Shown: one piece after another, positions 1-7,672 of the stretch
Layout: each line of letters opens with the position of its first letter
Numbering within the stretch: position 1 is the stretch's first letter
Assembly (NCBI RefSeq): GCF_003172895.1
Contig: NZ_QGKL01000002.1
Span: forward strand, 1-37,155
Origin: Leucothrix arctica
GTDB taxonomy: Bacteria > Pseudomonadota > Gammaproteobacteria > Thiotrichales > Thiotrichaceae
DNA: 37,155 nucleotides
Direction of reading: 5' to 3'
Made by a program: the position numbers and the translations under genes
The notes under the pieces: generated by a model
Told to the model about the DNA's origin: nothing
The model's input: the letters and a program-made list of their open reading frames with translations, nothing else
Databases searched by the model: none

Positions 1-107
1 AGATTCCCCTAAAGGGCCGTTGAAGACTACGACGTTGATAGGCACCATGTGGAAGTCCAGTAATGGATGTAGCTAAGGTGTACTAATTGCCCGTGAGGCT
101 TGATTCT
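1..107 (+). rRNA. 23S ribosomal RNA, 3' end (partial)
   Basis: The first ~107 bases match the conserved 3' tail of bacterial 23S rRNA, including the segment ending in CCGTGAGGCTT near 91-101. The 5' part lies outside the window. The 3' end at about 107 was placed by analogy with the E. coli end and may be off by a few bases. No tRNA lies in the spacer to 5S. Confidence 0.95.
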
Positions 108-249
108 ATAACCTTGAATGGTTTGTTGAGAGAAAATGTGACAAACAGACAATAGTGGGTCACTGCTACTAGATTATTACTTATTCGTGAGCCTGTTGTG
201 GGCCGTTGACTGAGGTTAACGTATTGACAACAGGTATCACACACCGGTT

Positions 250-367
250 TTCTTGGTAACCATAGAGACATTGAACCACCTGATCCCATCTCGAACTCAG
301 CAGTGAAAAGTGTCATCGCCGATGATAGTGTGGGGTTTCCCCATGTGAAAGTAGGTCATTGCCAAGA
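250..367 (+). rRNA. rrf: 5S ribosomal RNA
   Basis: About 117 nt with typical 5S features: complementary ends (TCTTGGTAA near 251 with TTGCCAAGA at 359-367), the conserved ACCATAG segment, and the internal segment CCTGATCCCATCTCGAACTCAG. It lies about 140 nt after the 23S end, in the normal 23S-5S order. It is the last gene of the operon, followed at once by a strong terminator. Ends are good to a base or two. Confidence 0.95.
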
Positions 368-377
368 TTTAATAGGA

Positions 378-416
378 AGCCCTGTTTACAGATAATACTG
401 TGACAGGGCTTTTTTT
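378..416 (+). terminator. Rho-independent terminator of the rRNA operon
   Basis: AGCCCTGT at 378-385 pairs perfectly with ACAGGGCT at 403-410, followed by a run of T to 416. It sits 11 bases after the 5S gene, so it ends the rRNA transcript. Confidence 0.9.
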
Positions 417-686
417 ATGCCTGGAAGAAAGTGAAAGTAACGGAATGGGCTAGATTGCTCATTTATATAAAGTGGTAGGAAGTATAAATACAGGAACTAG
501 TACATATATAGAGGTGGGTATTATGGGTCCTTCCATATCTAGTGGTAACACGACTTAAACAAGGTATACACCGATCTTGAGGGCATCAAATATAATGTTT
601 AAAAGCGGTAAAGTTAATATAACCTAGGCCCATCCAAGCATATACTACGGTTCTTTAGGTATATGTGCATAACAGGATAATTACTA
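417..686. other. Spacer between rRNA terminator and DUF952 gene
   Basis: No gene is evident in these 270 bases. The only visible structure is a 7-bp perfect inverted repeat, CATATAC at 639-645 and GTATATG at 659-665, just upstream of the next gene. It could be an operator or chance in AT-rich DNA. Confidence 0.4.
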
Positions 687-1025
687 ATGATTTATCATAT
701 TGCAGAGCGTTCAGTGTGGGCAAGTTGCTCAGATAAAGAAATGTATGAGCCAAAAGAGTTTGAATCTGATGGTTTTATTCATTGTGCAAACCTCACGCAA
801 GTTGAAAATGGTGCCCAAAGTTACTTTGAAGGACAAGGTGATTTAGTTTTGCTTGTTATTGATACTGACTTACTTGAGTCTGAAGTTATTTATGAAAACT
901 TAGCGGATGGAGAAGAACTTTTCCCGCATATCTATGGCGAAATACAAACTGCAGCAGTAATTGATGTCGTAAGTTTAAACTGGGGCCCAGAGGGTGAGTT
1001 GCTTGGTATGTCTCATATTATTTAA
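687..1025 (+). CDS. DUF952 family protein
   Basis: This 112-residue soluble protein matches the DUF952 family in length and layout. It opens with the typical IYHIA strand, has the SDGFIHCA segment near residues 27-34, and has the FPHIYGEI segment near residues 79-86. The family is small and widespread and its biochemical function is not established, so none is assigned. There are no membrane segments or signal peptide. The start has a modest ribosome binding site (AGGATAA) upstream. It stands alone between the rRNA operon and a reverse-strand regulator, so context gives no functional clue. Confidence 0.8.
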   Translation: MIYHIAERSVWASCSDKEMYEPKEFESDGFIHCANLTQVENGAQSYFEGQGDLVLLVIDTDLLESEVIYENLADGEELFPHIYGEIQTAAVIDVVSLNWGPEGELLGMSHII

Positions 1026-1193
1026 GTATTAAAATTAAGTATTATCAGGACTATGGTATTACTTTTAATTCGTGAGACTTAATTGAAAATGATGGAACAC
1101 AACAAGATACTAATGATGCTGGCTGATTGAAATGTTTCCATCCTCTATTGAAAGTGGTTTTTACAGCGCAGCTTTCAGCACTAGATCTCAAGT

Positions 1194-1682
1194 TTAGTTC
1201 AAAACATAGTTAAGCGGCAGGGCGCCATGCTCAATTACCTTTCTTAATATAAAGGAGGAGTGCACACCTGTAACACCTTCAATGCGTGTAATTTTCCCAA
1301 GCAATACTTTGTAGTAATTATCCATATCGGGAACAGCAACTTTAAGTTGGTAGTCCGCACTATTTCCAGTAATCATATAGCATTCAATCACTTCCGGTAT
1401 TTCACTAATCGTTTGTTCAAACGCTTCAAAACGTTCTGGTATGTGTTTATCCATACTTATATATAATAATGCGAACATATTAAGGTTGATCGCTTTTGAG
1501 TTTATTTGAATGCTGTGAGAAGTAATTACACCTGATTCTTCAAGTTGTTTTACACGACGTGAACAAGGTGCAGCAGTAAGGCCAACCTTTTCTGCTAGCT
1601 CTTGGTTAGACTGTGACGAGTCACGTTGAAGCTCGTGCAATATTTGTATATCGAGTCGGTCTAAATGAATGGAACTTTTCAT
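1194..1682 (-). CDS. Lrp/AsnC family transcriptional regulator
   Basis: The 162-residue protein has the Lrp/AsnC layout: an N-terminal winged helix-turn-helix (about residues 5-60, starting LDRLDIQILHELQRDSS) and a C-terminal RAM-type ligand-binding and oligomerisation domain (about 67-150). Proteins of this family bind amino acids and regulate amino-acid metabolism genes. The gene is divergent from leuA across a 164-170 bp intergenic region that contains a 10-bp perfect inverted repeat. That suggests, without proving, that it controls leuA, itself, or both, perhaps in response to a branched-chain amino acid. It is too diverged to be called Lrp itself with confidence. Confidence 0.9.
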   Translation of the reverse strand: MKSSIHLDRLDIQILHELQRDSSQSNQELAEKVGLTAAPCSRRVKQLEESGVITSHSIQINSKAINLNMFALLYISMDKHIPERFEAFEQTISEIPEVIECYMITGNSADYQLKVAVPDMDNYYKVLLGKITRIEGVTGVHSSFILRKVIEHGALPLNYVLN

Positions 1683-1700
1683 TGAAGAGTACTCTTTCGC

Positions 1701-1729
1701 AATAAATAGATGACTCTATTCTATTTATT
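1701..1729. promoter_or_regulatory. Inverted repeat between the Lrp-type regulator and leuA (candidate operator)
   Basis: AATAAATAGA at 1701-1710 is perfectly complementary to TCTATTTATT at 1720-1729, with a 9-base spacer. It lies 19 bases upstream of the regulator's start codon and about 120 bases upstream of leuA. AT-rich dyads of this kind are typical Lrp/AsnC sites, but there is no direct evidence of binding. Confidence 0.4.
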
Positions 1730-1852
1730 AAAATATTATTGTGCAATCAGGTCTAATCGTAAATTATTCGATTACTAATTGCGTGCTAAGTAACTTAAAC
1801 TAAACATATCGTACAAATACGCATTAAGCGTTGACCCAATAGGAACATGACA

Positions 1853-3493
1853 ATGTTTGATCACAAAAAATATATTCCGTTTCAGCCGTTAAAATTAACT
1901 GATCGTACATGGCCGGATAAGCAGATTACCGTTGCCCCTGACTGGTGTAGTGTTGACCTGCGTGATGGTAATCAAGCGCTTATTAACCCGATGGATGTGG
2001 ATAAAAAGACTCGTTTATTTTTACAAATAGTGAAAATGGGTTTTAAAGAAATAGAAGTCGGTTTCCCGTCAGCATCACAGCCAGATTTTGACTTTGTACG
2101 TAAGCTAATCGTTGAAAACTTGATTCCAGAAGATGTCACTATTCAAGTGTTAACTCAGGCTCGTGAGTCTTTGATCAAACGCACTTACGAATCATTAGAG
2201 GGAGCAAAACAGGCGATTGTGCATGTCTATAACTCTACTTCAACTGTACAGCGTGAGCAGGTATTTGGTTTGGACCGTGATGGCATCAAAGCAATGGCGA
2301 TAACTGGCGCTAAACATGTCCGTGATTATGCTGAGAAATATCCTCAGACAGATTGGTCATTCCAGTACTCTCCTGAAAGTTTCACTGGGACAGAGATGGA
2401 CTATGCTGTCGAAGTTTGTGATGCAGTGATCGCAGAGTGGAAGCCTGAAAATGGTCGAGGTGTAATCATTAACTTGCCTGCAACCGTTGAAATGTCTACG
2501 CCAAATATTTTTGCTGACCAAGTTGAATGGTTCTGTCGTAACCTAAAGCAGCGCGATCAGGTACGCATTAGTCTTCATACTCACAATGATCGTGGTTGTG
2601 GTGTAGCCGCTGCTGAGTTAGCTGTTATGGCAGGGGCTGACCGTGTAGAAGGGACATTACTTGGGAATGGCGAGCGTACCGGAAACATGGACCTAGTAAC
2701 CATGGGTATGAATTTATATTCTCAAGGCGTTAACCCTAATATCGACTTCTCAAATATCCAAGAAGTCATTGATGTTGTTGAGTATTGCACTGAATTAATA
2801 GTCCATCCTCGTCATCCTTGGGCAGGTGACCTTGTATATACAGCGTTCTCTGGTAGTCATCAGGATGCAATTCGTAAATCGATCAAGTTTCATAAGGAAA
2901 ACAACCTTGATAAGTGGAATGTTGCTTACTTGCCAATCGACCCAGAAGATATCGGTCGTAACTACGAAGCTGTTGTCCGTATCAATAGCCAAAGTGGTAA
3001 AGGTGGTGTTGCATTGGTACTTGAGCGTGACTATGGTATTGAGTTACCAAAGTGGATGCACGGAGAGTTGAGTCAGGTCGTACAGTCTGCAGTAGAAACT
3101 ACTGGTGAGGAAATTTCCCCGGCTAACATTAAGTCACTTTATGAAAAGCACTTTATTGAGGTAGGTAAAGAGTGGGTTCTAAATCGTTACAACCTTCAGA
3201 CTGAATCTGGTCAAATTACCGCAGAGTTTGCTTTGACTAAGGATGGCCCAACCATGAAAGGTGGCGGTACAGGTGCTGTTGAGGCATTGTGTGATGCGCT
3301 ATCAAAAACGTATAACAAGTCTATTGAAGTGACTCAGTTTGATGAGCGTTCTTTGTCTACTGGGACTACAGCGCAAGCATTAGCGAGTATTTCTGTATTA
3401 GTTGATGATAAACCTTACTCTGCTGTTGCAGTTAATGAAGATATCTCGGCTGCTGCATTACAAGCTGTTTTAACGGCATTTAGTCGCAGTTAA
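1853..3493 (+). CDS. leuA: 2-isopropylmalate synthase, long form
   Basis: Catalyses the first committed step of leucine synthesis, joining acetyl-CoA and 2-oxoisovalerate. The reading frame opens at 1847, but AGGAA at 1841-1845 is too close to that ATG. The next ATG at 1853 is correctly spaced, so I place the start there (546 residues). Counting from 1847, the HMGL-type TIM barrel shows the LRDGNQ motif (38-43), the metal-binding HTH motif (244-246) and GNGERTGN. A C-terminal allosteric LeuA dimerisation domain covers about residues 430-548. This is the long alpha-IPMS type with an N-terminal extension, unlike the shorter E. coli-style enzyme. The Lrp-type regulator is divergent from it. leuB, leuC and leuD are not nearby. 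Confidence 0.96.
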   Translation: MFDHKKYIPFQPLKLTDRTWPDKQITVAPDWCSVDLRDGNQALINPMDVDKKTRLFLQIVKMGFKEIEVGFPSASQPDFDFVRKLIVENLIPEDVTIQVLTQARESLIKRTYESLEGAKQAIVHVYNSTSTVQREQVFGLDRDGIKAMAITGAKHVRDYAEKYPQTDWSFQYSPESFTGTEMDYAVEVCDAVIAEWKPENGRGVIINLPATVEMSTPNIFADQVEWFCRNLKQRDQVRISLHTHNDRGCGVAAAELAVMAGADRVEGTLLGNGERTGNMDLVTMGMNLYSQGVNPNIDFSNIQEVIDVVEYCTELIVHPRHPWAGDLVYTAFSGSHQDAIRKSIKFHKENNLDKWNVAYLPIDPEDIGRNYEAVVRINSQSGKGGVALVLERDYGIELPKWMHGELSQVVQSAVETTGEEISPANIKSLYEKHFIEVGKEWVLNRYNLQTESGQITAEFALTKDGPTMKGGGTGAVEALCDALSKTYNKSIEVTQFDERSLSTGTTAQALASISVLVDDKPYSAVAVNEDISAAALQAVLTAFSRS

Positions 3494-3499
3494 CAGGCA

Positions 3500-4420
3500 T
3501 TAGCTATTTGATGCTGCCATCCAAGCGAGGATTGGCAGCATTGTTATCCCAGATAATACTGTTTCAATGGTAATAATCTTTGCCATTATCGGTTGATCAC
3601 CACCTAACTGCCCTGCCAAGATGTAACTACTAATGGCTGTCGGCATTGCAAAAAGTAATACCAATACTTGATGACTAACTAAGTCTAGTTCAAACCAAAG
3701 TCCTAAATAATAAGCAGCAACAGGTAATACCAAAAGCTTCAACGTTGTTGCAAGTATTGTTGGGTAAGACACCCACCCCTGAAAATTAATAATTAGCCCA
3801 GCTCCTACCGATAAGACACCTAATGTAAGTGATGCTTTACCCAATATATCGGCACTTGAAAGTAACCATACTGGCACGGGAATTGATAACGAGTTTACTA
3901 ATAAACCGAGCACACAGGCGCTAATGAGCGGGTTTTTAAAAATAAGCCCTAACTTCTTTGTCCAACTCTGATGCGGTGCGGTATAGCTTGAAAAAACACT
4001 TACGCAAAGAATATTGAGTAATATTACTTTGATACTGACAACTAACGCTGCAACCTCAAGTGCTAAAGGTGAGACCCAAGCAGTCGAAACCATGCTCAAG
4101 GCAATAAAAGAATTAAATCGAGTGGCACCCTGATAGACAGAAGTAAACGTTGCTGCATTTATTGGCTGTATACGTTGTAACACCAATAGGATGAAACTGG
4201 CTCCAAATAACAGTATGAGTATGATAGCCAAGAGTTTTGCTAGCGATACTTTGGCCAAGCTCATGCTTGATATATTGCTAAACAGTAGTGCAGGCAAGAA
4301 AATATAATAAACTGCTCGATCAGCATCTTTCCAAAAAGCATCACTTACAATTTTTTTGTGCTTGAGTATAAAACCCAACAAAATCATTACAATGACTGGT
4401 ATTAGAGTACTGCTAAACAT
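3500..4420 (-). CDS. AEC family permease (auxin efflux carrier/malonate permease type)
   Basis: This 306-residue protein is hydrophobic throughout, with about ten predicted membrane segments in two halves, as in the AEC superfamily. Bacterial members export or import small carboxylates and related anions; the substrate cannot be read from sequence. It converges with leuA, ending 6 bases from the leuA stop codon. An AGGAT ribosome binding site precedes the start. A second, clearly diverged AEC gene lies at 6412-7344. They are not recent duplicates. Confidence 0.88.
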   Translation of the reverse strand: MFSSTLIPVIVMILLGFILKHKKIVSDAFWKDADRAVYYIFLPALLFSNISSMSLAKVSLAKLLAIILILLFGASFILLVLQRIQPINAATFTSVYQGATRFNSFIALSMVSTAWVSPLALEVAALVVSIKVILLNILCVSVFSSYTAPHQSWTKKLGLIFKNPLISACVLGLLVNSLSIPVPVWLLSSADILGKASLTLGVLSVGAGLIINFQGWVSYPTILATTLKLLVLPVAAYYLGLWFELDLVSHQVLVLLFAMPTAISSYILAGQLGGDQPIMAKIITIETVLSGITMLPILAWMAASNS

Positions 4421-4744
4421 GAAGATTATCCTGCTGAGGGTGAATCATACTTCTAGTTGAAAGCTTAGAATTTAATCAGTCTGAGTTTAGTACTTTTACA
4501 GGCTTTGTCTAAGAAATTAATCAGACTATTTCCCCTTATCAGAAACGTGCCTCTAGTCTTGAGGCATAAGAAATTTAGGCACTAAGCTAAACTAATACTA
4601 GGGTTAAAGAAATTAAGAATTTATCTCCCCTAAACTAGCGCAAGAAATACTGCTATGTTCTTATAAGTGCTCAACACTTTTCATCTAAGCTATTACGAAT
4701 TATGGGTAGTAAATGATGCAATCTATTAATTTAAGGATGTTTCA
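4421..4744. other. Intergenic region between divergent AEC and HAD genes
   Basis: This 324-base AT-rich stretch must carry the promoters of the two divergent genes. I see no open frame of note, tRNA, strong hairpin or convincing sigma-70 promoter in it. AAGGAT just before 4745 serves as ribosome binding site for the HAD gene. Confidence 0.5.
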
Positions 4745-5416
4745 ATGCAGTTTTCAGGTATGTTTTTTGATTTAGACGATACGTTAGTTGATGATGATAT
4801 TTCAACGAAAGCAGCTGTCGATCAGCTTTACTTACACTACACAAAAGCGTTGCCAGAAGACCGTCATAGCAAGTGGGATGAAGCCCTTAATCTATACTAC
4901 CCTGCTTTTTTACGCACAGAAATTACCGCTCCAGCATTACAAATACTACGCATTCGTTACGTGCTTGATAAGCCAGAGTTACCTGCGGCAGAAGCATTGG
5001 AAGCTTTTGAATACTTCATGCAGCATTACGTAGAATGCACCGCGTTGTTTCCTGAAACACTGGCTGTATTAAAAGCCTTGAAGGCATCAGGTGCACGTTT
5101 AGGTGTTATCAGTAATGGCCCAGATGACATGCAGCAGAGAAAAATTAAAGCGATTGGCCTAAGTGACTTATTTGATGTGGTAGTCACTGCTGAGCGAGCA
5201 GGGGTAGGAAAACCTAACCGTGAAATATTTGAATTAGCACTCAGTGAAATGGGCCTTCCAGCCAATGAATGTTGTTGTGTTGGTGATAACTTAAATAATG
5301 ATGCCATCGGCGCTCAAGCAGCGGGCTTAACAGGTATTTTCTTGGACCGTTCTAGTACCTTAACTGACCACTACGATGGTTTAACTATTCATACGCTTAA
5401 AGCACTGCTTGATTAG
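4745..5416 (+). CDS. HAD family hydrolase, subfamily IA
   Basis: A 223-residue phosphatase-like hydrolase with all four HAD motifs. Motif I is FFDLDDTLVDD (catalytic Asp 9 and Asp 11), motif II is ISNG (Ser 123), motif III Lys 156 is in GVGKP, and motif IV is GDNLNND (Asp 181 and Asp 186, for magnesium). Between motifs I and II is an alpha-helical C1 cap, typical of subfamily IA. Members dephosphorylate small metabolites such as nucleotides or sugar phosphates; the substrate is unknown. It resembles the YjjG group in size and layout but cannot be equated with it. The AAGGAT site supports the start. It converges with the pseudouridine synthase gene. Confidence 0.9.
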   Translation: MQFSGMFFDLDDTLVDDDISTKAAVDQLYLHYTKALPEDRHSKWDEALNLYYPAFLRTEITAPALQILRIRYVLDKPELPAAEALEAFEYFMQHYVECTALFPETLAVLKALKASGARLGVISNGPDDMQQRKIKAIGLSDLFDVVVTAERAGVGKPNREIFELALSEMGLPANECCCVGDNLNNDAIGAQAAGLTGIFLDRSSTLTDHYDGLTIHTLKALLD

Positions 5417-5428
5417 GCGCTGACCAGC

Positions 5429-6391
5429 TTAAAGTATTAACTGCTTGCGTGATTCAAAGTGCTGCTCTTTTCCGGTAATCGGGTCAGTAAATGAAATCGT
5501 TTTAGCGAGTAGTTGCAGAGGACTTGAGTAGTCCTCTCCCTTGCTAGGCTCTAGCACAGGGTAAAATGGGTCGTTCAATATAGGCGAACCAATTGAAGCC
5601 ATGTGCACGCGTAGTTGATGCTGCTTACCGCTCACCGGCTTCAATAAGTAGCGTGAGAGTCCATCCTTTGTTTCAATCATATCCATGACAGTTTTGGAGT
5701 TTGCTTCACCATCCACTTCCTGCATAAGGAAAAATGGATCACCTTTAGTCATCCTACTACTGTGCGTCAAAGGAAAGGCCAATGATGACGTTGGTGCTAT
5801 CGCCTCGTAACTTTTTTCGACTTCGCGATTTTGAAAGAGGTTTTGATAGGCACCGCGGTTCTTTTCGTTACAGCTAAACAAAATTACCCCAGCAGTTTCA
5901 CGGTCGAGTCGGTGAATTGGGCTAATTTCTTCTAATTGAAACTGATGCTTTAAGCGACTTAATAAGCTTTCTTTAACATAGCGTCCAGTGGGTGTAACTG
6001 GAATAAAGTGGGGCTTATCAACAACGATAATATTTTTATCGTGAAACAAAATATCTTCTTTAAATGGAATGGCTGGCTCGTCAGGAATTTCACGATAATA
6101 AAATAAGAACGTCTCAGCACGATAAAGACTATCAGCATGATATGGCTGACCATCTTGATCAACAATATCACCACGCAACATGCGCTCACGAAAAATCGCT
6201 TCAGAGATAAACGGAAAGCGGTCTATTAAAAAATCTAGAATAGTATGCCATTCACCGTAGACCTCAGTGATGCTTTTATCGCTACCAGGCTTCGGCAGCC
6301 AAGTACGGCTTGCAGACACCCCGTCACGCATAGGCAATGGGGAAACAAGTTTTTGCTTTTGAGTGCGTGAATTATTATTGTGATCTTTCAT
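5429..6391 (-). CDS. RluA family pseudouridine synthase
   Basis: The 320-residue protein isomerises uridine to pseudouridine in rRNA or tRNA. The catalytic motif HRLDRETAG has the nucleophile Asp 163. A later KPVSGKQHQLRVH segment is also typical of the RluA class. The N-terminal ~100 residues contain a degenerate S4-like stretch (about 50-80) after a basic, probably disordered tail. Which RNA position it modifies cannot be told. It begins 20 bases downstream of the AEC gene stop on the same strand, so the two may be co-transcribed, although the functions look unrelated. Confidence 0.92.
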   Translation of the reverse strand: MKDHNNNSRTQKQKLVSPLPMRDGVSASRTWLPKPGSDKSITEVYGEWHTILDFLIDRFPFISEAIFRERMLRGDIVDQDGQPYHADSLYRAETFLFYYREIPDEPAIPFKEDILFHDKNIIVVDKPHFIPVTPTGRYVKESLLSRLKHQFQLEEISPIHRLDRETAGVILFSCNEKNRGAYQNLFQNREVEKSYEAIAPTSSLAFPLTHSSRMTKGDPFFLMQEVDGEANSKTVMDMIETKDGLSRYLLKPVSGKQHQLRVHMASIGSPILNDPFYPVLEPSKGEDYSSPLQLLAKTISFTDPITGKEQHFESRKQLIL

Positions 6392-6411
6392 TAAGGGTTA
6401 CTAAGTTGGGC

Positions 6412-7344
6412 TTAGATTAGCTCAAAGCCACGTAAAATAAACAAGCCAAGCGTAATCGGAATGATGGCTGCTATTGCGGTCGTCGCGATAATAGCTGCCC
6501 CTAAGTGATAGTTTCCACCTGCGGCACGTAACATCGGATAACCCGCGGATGCAGCAGGTGCTGCGGACATCAAAAACAACACGCCCAATGGTTCACCACG
6601 CAAGCCGATTAAAACCCCACCCGCCGTAATTACAGCAGGAATGATGATCAGCTTCGCGATACTCGCCCAGTAAAGGTTAGTGGATGTTTGAAAATCTCTC
6701 CAACGAATTGAGGCGCCCGTACATATCAGCGCAAGAGGCATACTCATACCACCGACATAGCCTAAAGTACTAATGAGATAATGCGGTGGCTCAAGCTTTA
6801 ACTGAGAGAGAATAATCGCAAATACAATACTGATAATGATAGGGTTTTTGATGATACTCAGTATCGTCTTCGAAGGACTTGCCGCAACCCCTTGGTGTCT
6901 TGCGAGTGTGGTCAGTGAAAGAATATTATAAAGAATGGTCACAAAGGCTAGATAAACAGAGGCAATTTTCAGTATGTCATGACCAAAGGCATTCAAACAA
7001 AACGCTAGCCCAACGATACCCATGTTACTACGAAATGAGCCTTGTACAAAGGCACTGCGGTCATGCTTTACCAATAGAGGAGCAATCAACAAGTCTAATA
7101 TGAGGTAAACAAAAAAGGTTGCAACGAGGGCATAGACGATAAGAGTGACAGGCAATACATTGAAATTTGCTTGTACTAAGTTCACAAATAACAAGCAGGG
7201 TAAGGTGACCTGAAAAACTAGTTTTGCGCCGACATCTGCAAATTCATTGGTAATAAGACCAGCACGCTTGAGATAGATGCCTAGGCAAATAACTAAAAAA
7301 GTAGGTGCGGTGACTTCAAATGAGAAGAATAAATTTTCTAGCAT
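6412..7344 (-). CDS. AEC family permease, second copy
   Basis: This 310-residue integral membrane protein has about ten hydrophobic segments and the glycine- and proline-rich segments of AEC transporters, for example GLAFCLNAFGHDILKIA near the middle. Substrate is unknown; bacterial relatives move malonate, malate or similar anions. It is diverged from the AEC protein encoded at 3500-4420. It is the first gene of a likely two-gene unit with the pseudouridine synthase downstream. Confidence 0.88.
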   Translation of the reverse strand: MLENLFFSFEVTAPTFLVICLGIYLKRAGLITNEFADVGAKLVFQVTLPCLLFVNLVQANFNVLPVTLIVYALVATFFVYLILDLLIAPLLVKHDRSAFVQGSFRSNMGIVGLAFCLNAFGHDILKIASVYLAFVTILYNILSLTTLARHQGVAASPSKTILSIIKNPIIISIVFAIILSQLKLEPPHYLISTLGYVGGMSMPLALICTGASIRWRDFQTSTNLYWASIAKLIIIPAVITAGGVLIGLRGEPLGVLFLMSAAPAASAGYPMLRAAGGNYHLGAAIIATTAIAAIIPITLGLFILRGFELI

Positions 7345-7610
7345 TAGCGGGTCTCAGAAAAACCTGAAGTGATGTCTTCGGGCAAGATTTGGATAAGTTC
7401 GCAATCAACTTAATGTATGACTCTGATTTTAGCACCTCTTAATTTTTCTATGTTGGCAAATAGCAGATAATTCATCATGACTATGAGGTAATAGGAGGGT
7501 TTACGAATAACGAAAGGTGCAGATATAGACAAGCTGTAGAAAAGACTAGCAAGGTGAGTGTTAATAAAGAAGCGATTAAATATATTTCACTCATGGTTGA
7601 TTTTAATCAA

Positions 7611-7635
7611 TTGAATTACACAAACTTTCCCATAT
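7611..7635 (+). promoter_or_regulatory. Candidate heat-shock (sigma-32) promoter of clpB
   Basis: TTGAAT at 7611-7616 resembles the sigma-32 -35 element and TCCCATAT at 7628-7635 resembles its CCCCAT -10 element, with a spacer close to 12 bases. It lies 38 bases upstream of the clpB start. Heat-shock control is the rule for clpB, but each element has mismatches. Confidence 0.45.
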
Positions 7636-7672
7636 CTTAATAGCATATTAGAAATTTATTAAGGTACTCGCA

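Noticed and set aside
108-249. Possible tRNA in the 23S-5S spacer
   Set aside because: No cloverleaf or conserved tRNA segments found.
1260-1466. Open frame on the + strand inside the Lrp-type gene
   Set aside because: Antisense shadow of a well-supported gene, no homology signal or ribosome binding site.
3511-3541. Hairpin ATGCTGCCA/TGGCAGCAT near the ends of leuA and the AEC gene
   Set aside because: It lies within the AEC coding region and has no T run on either side, so a terminator is not supported.
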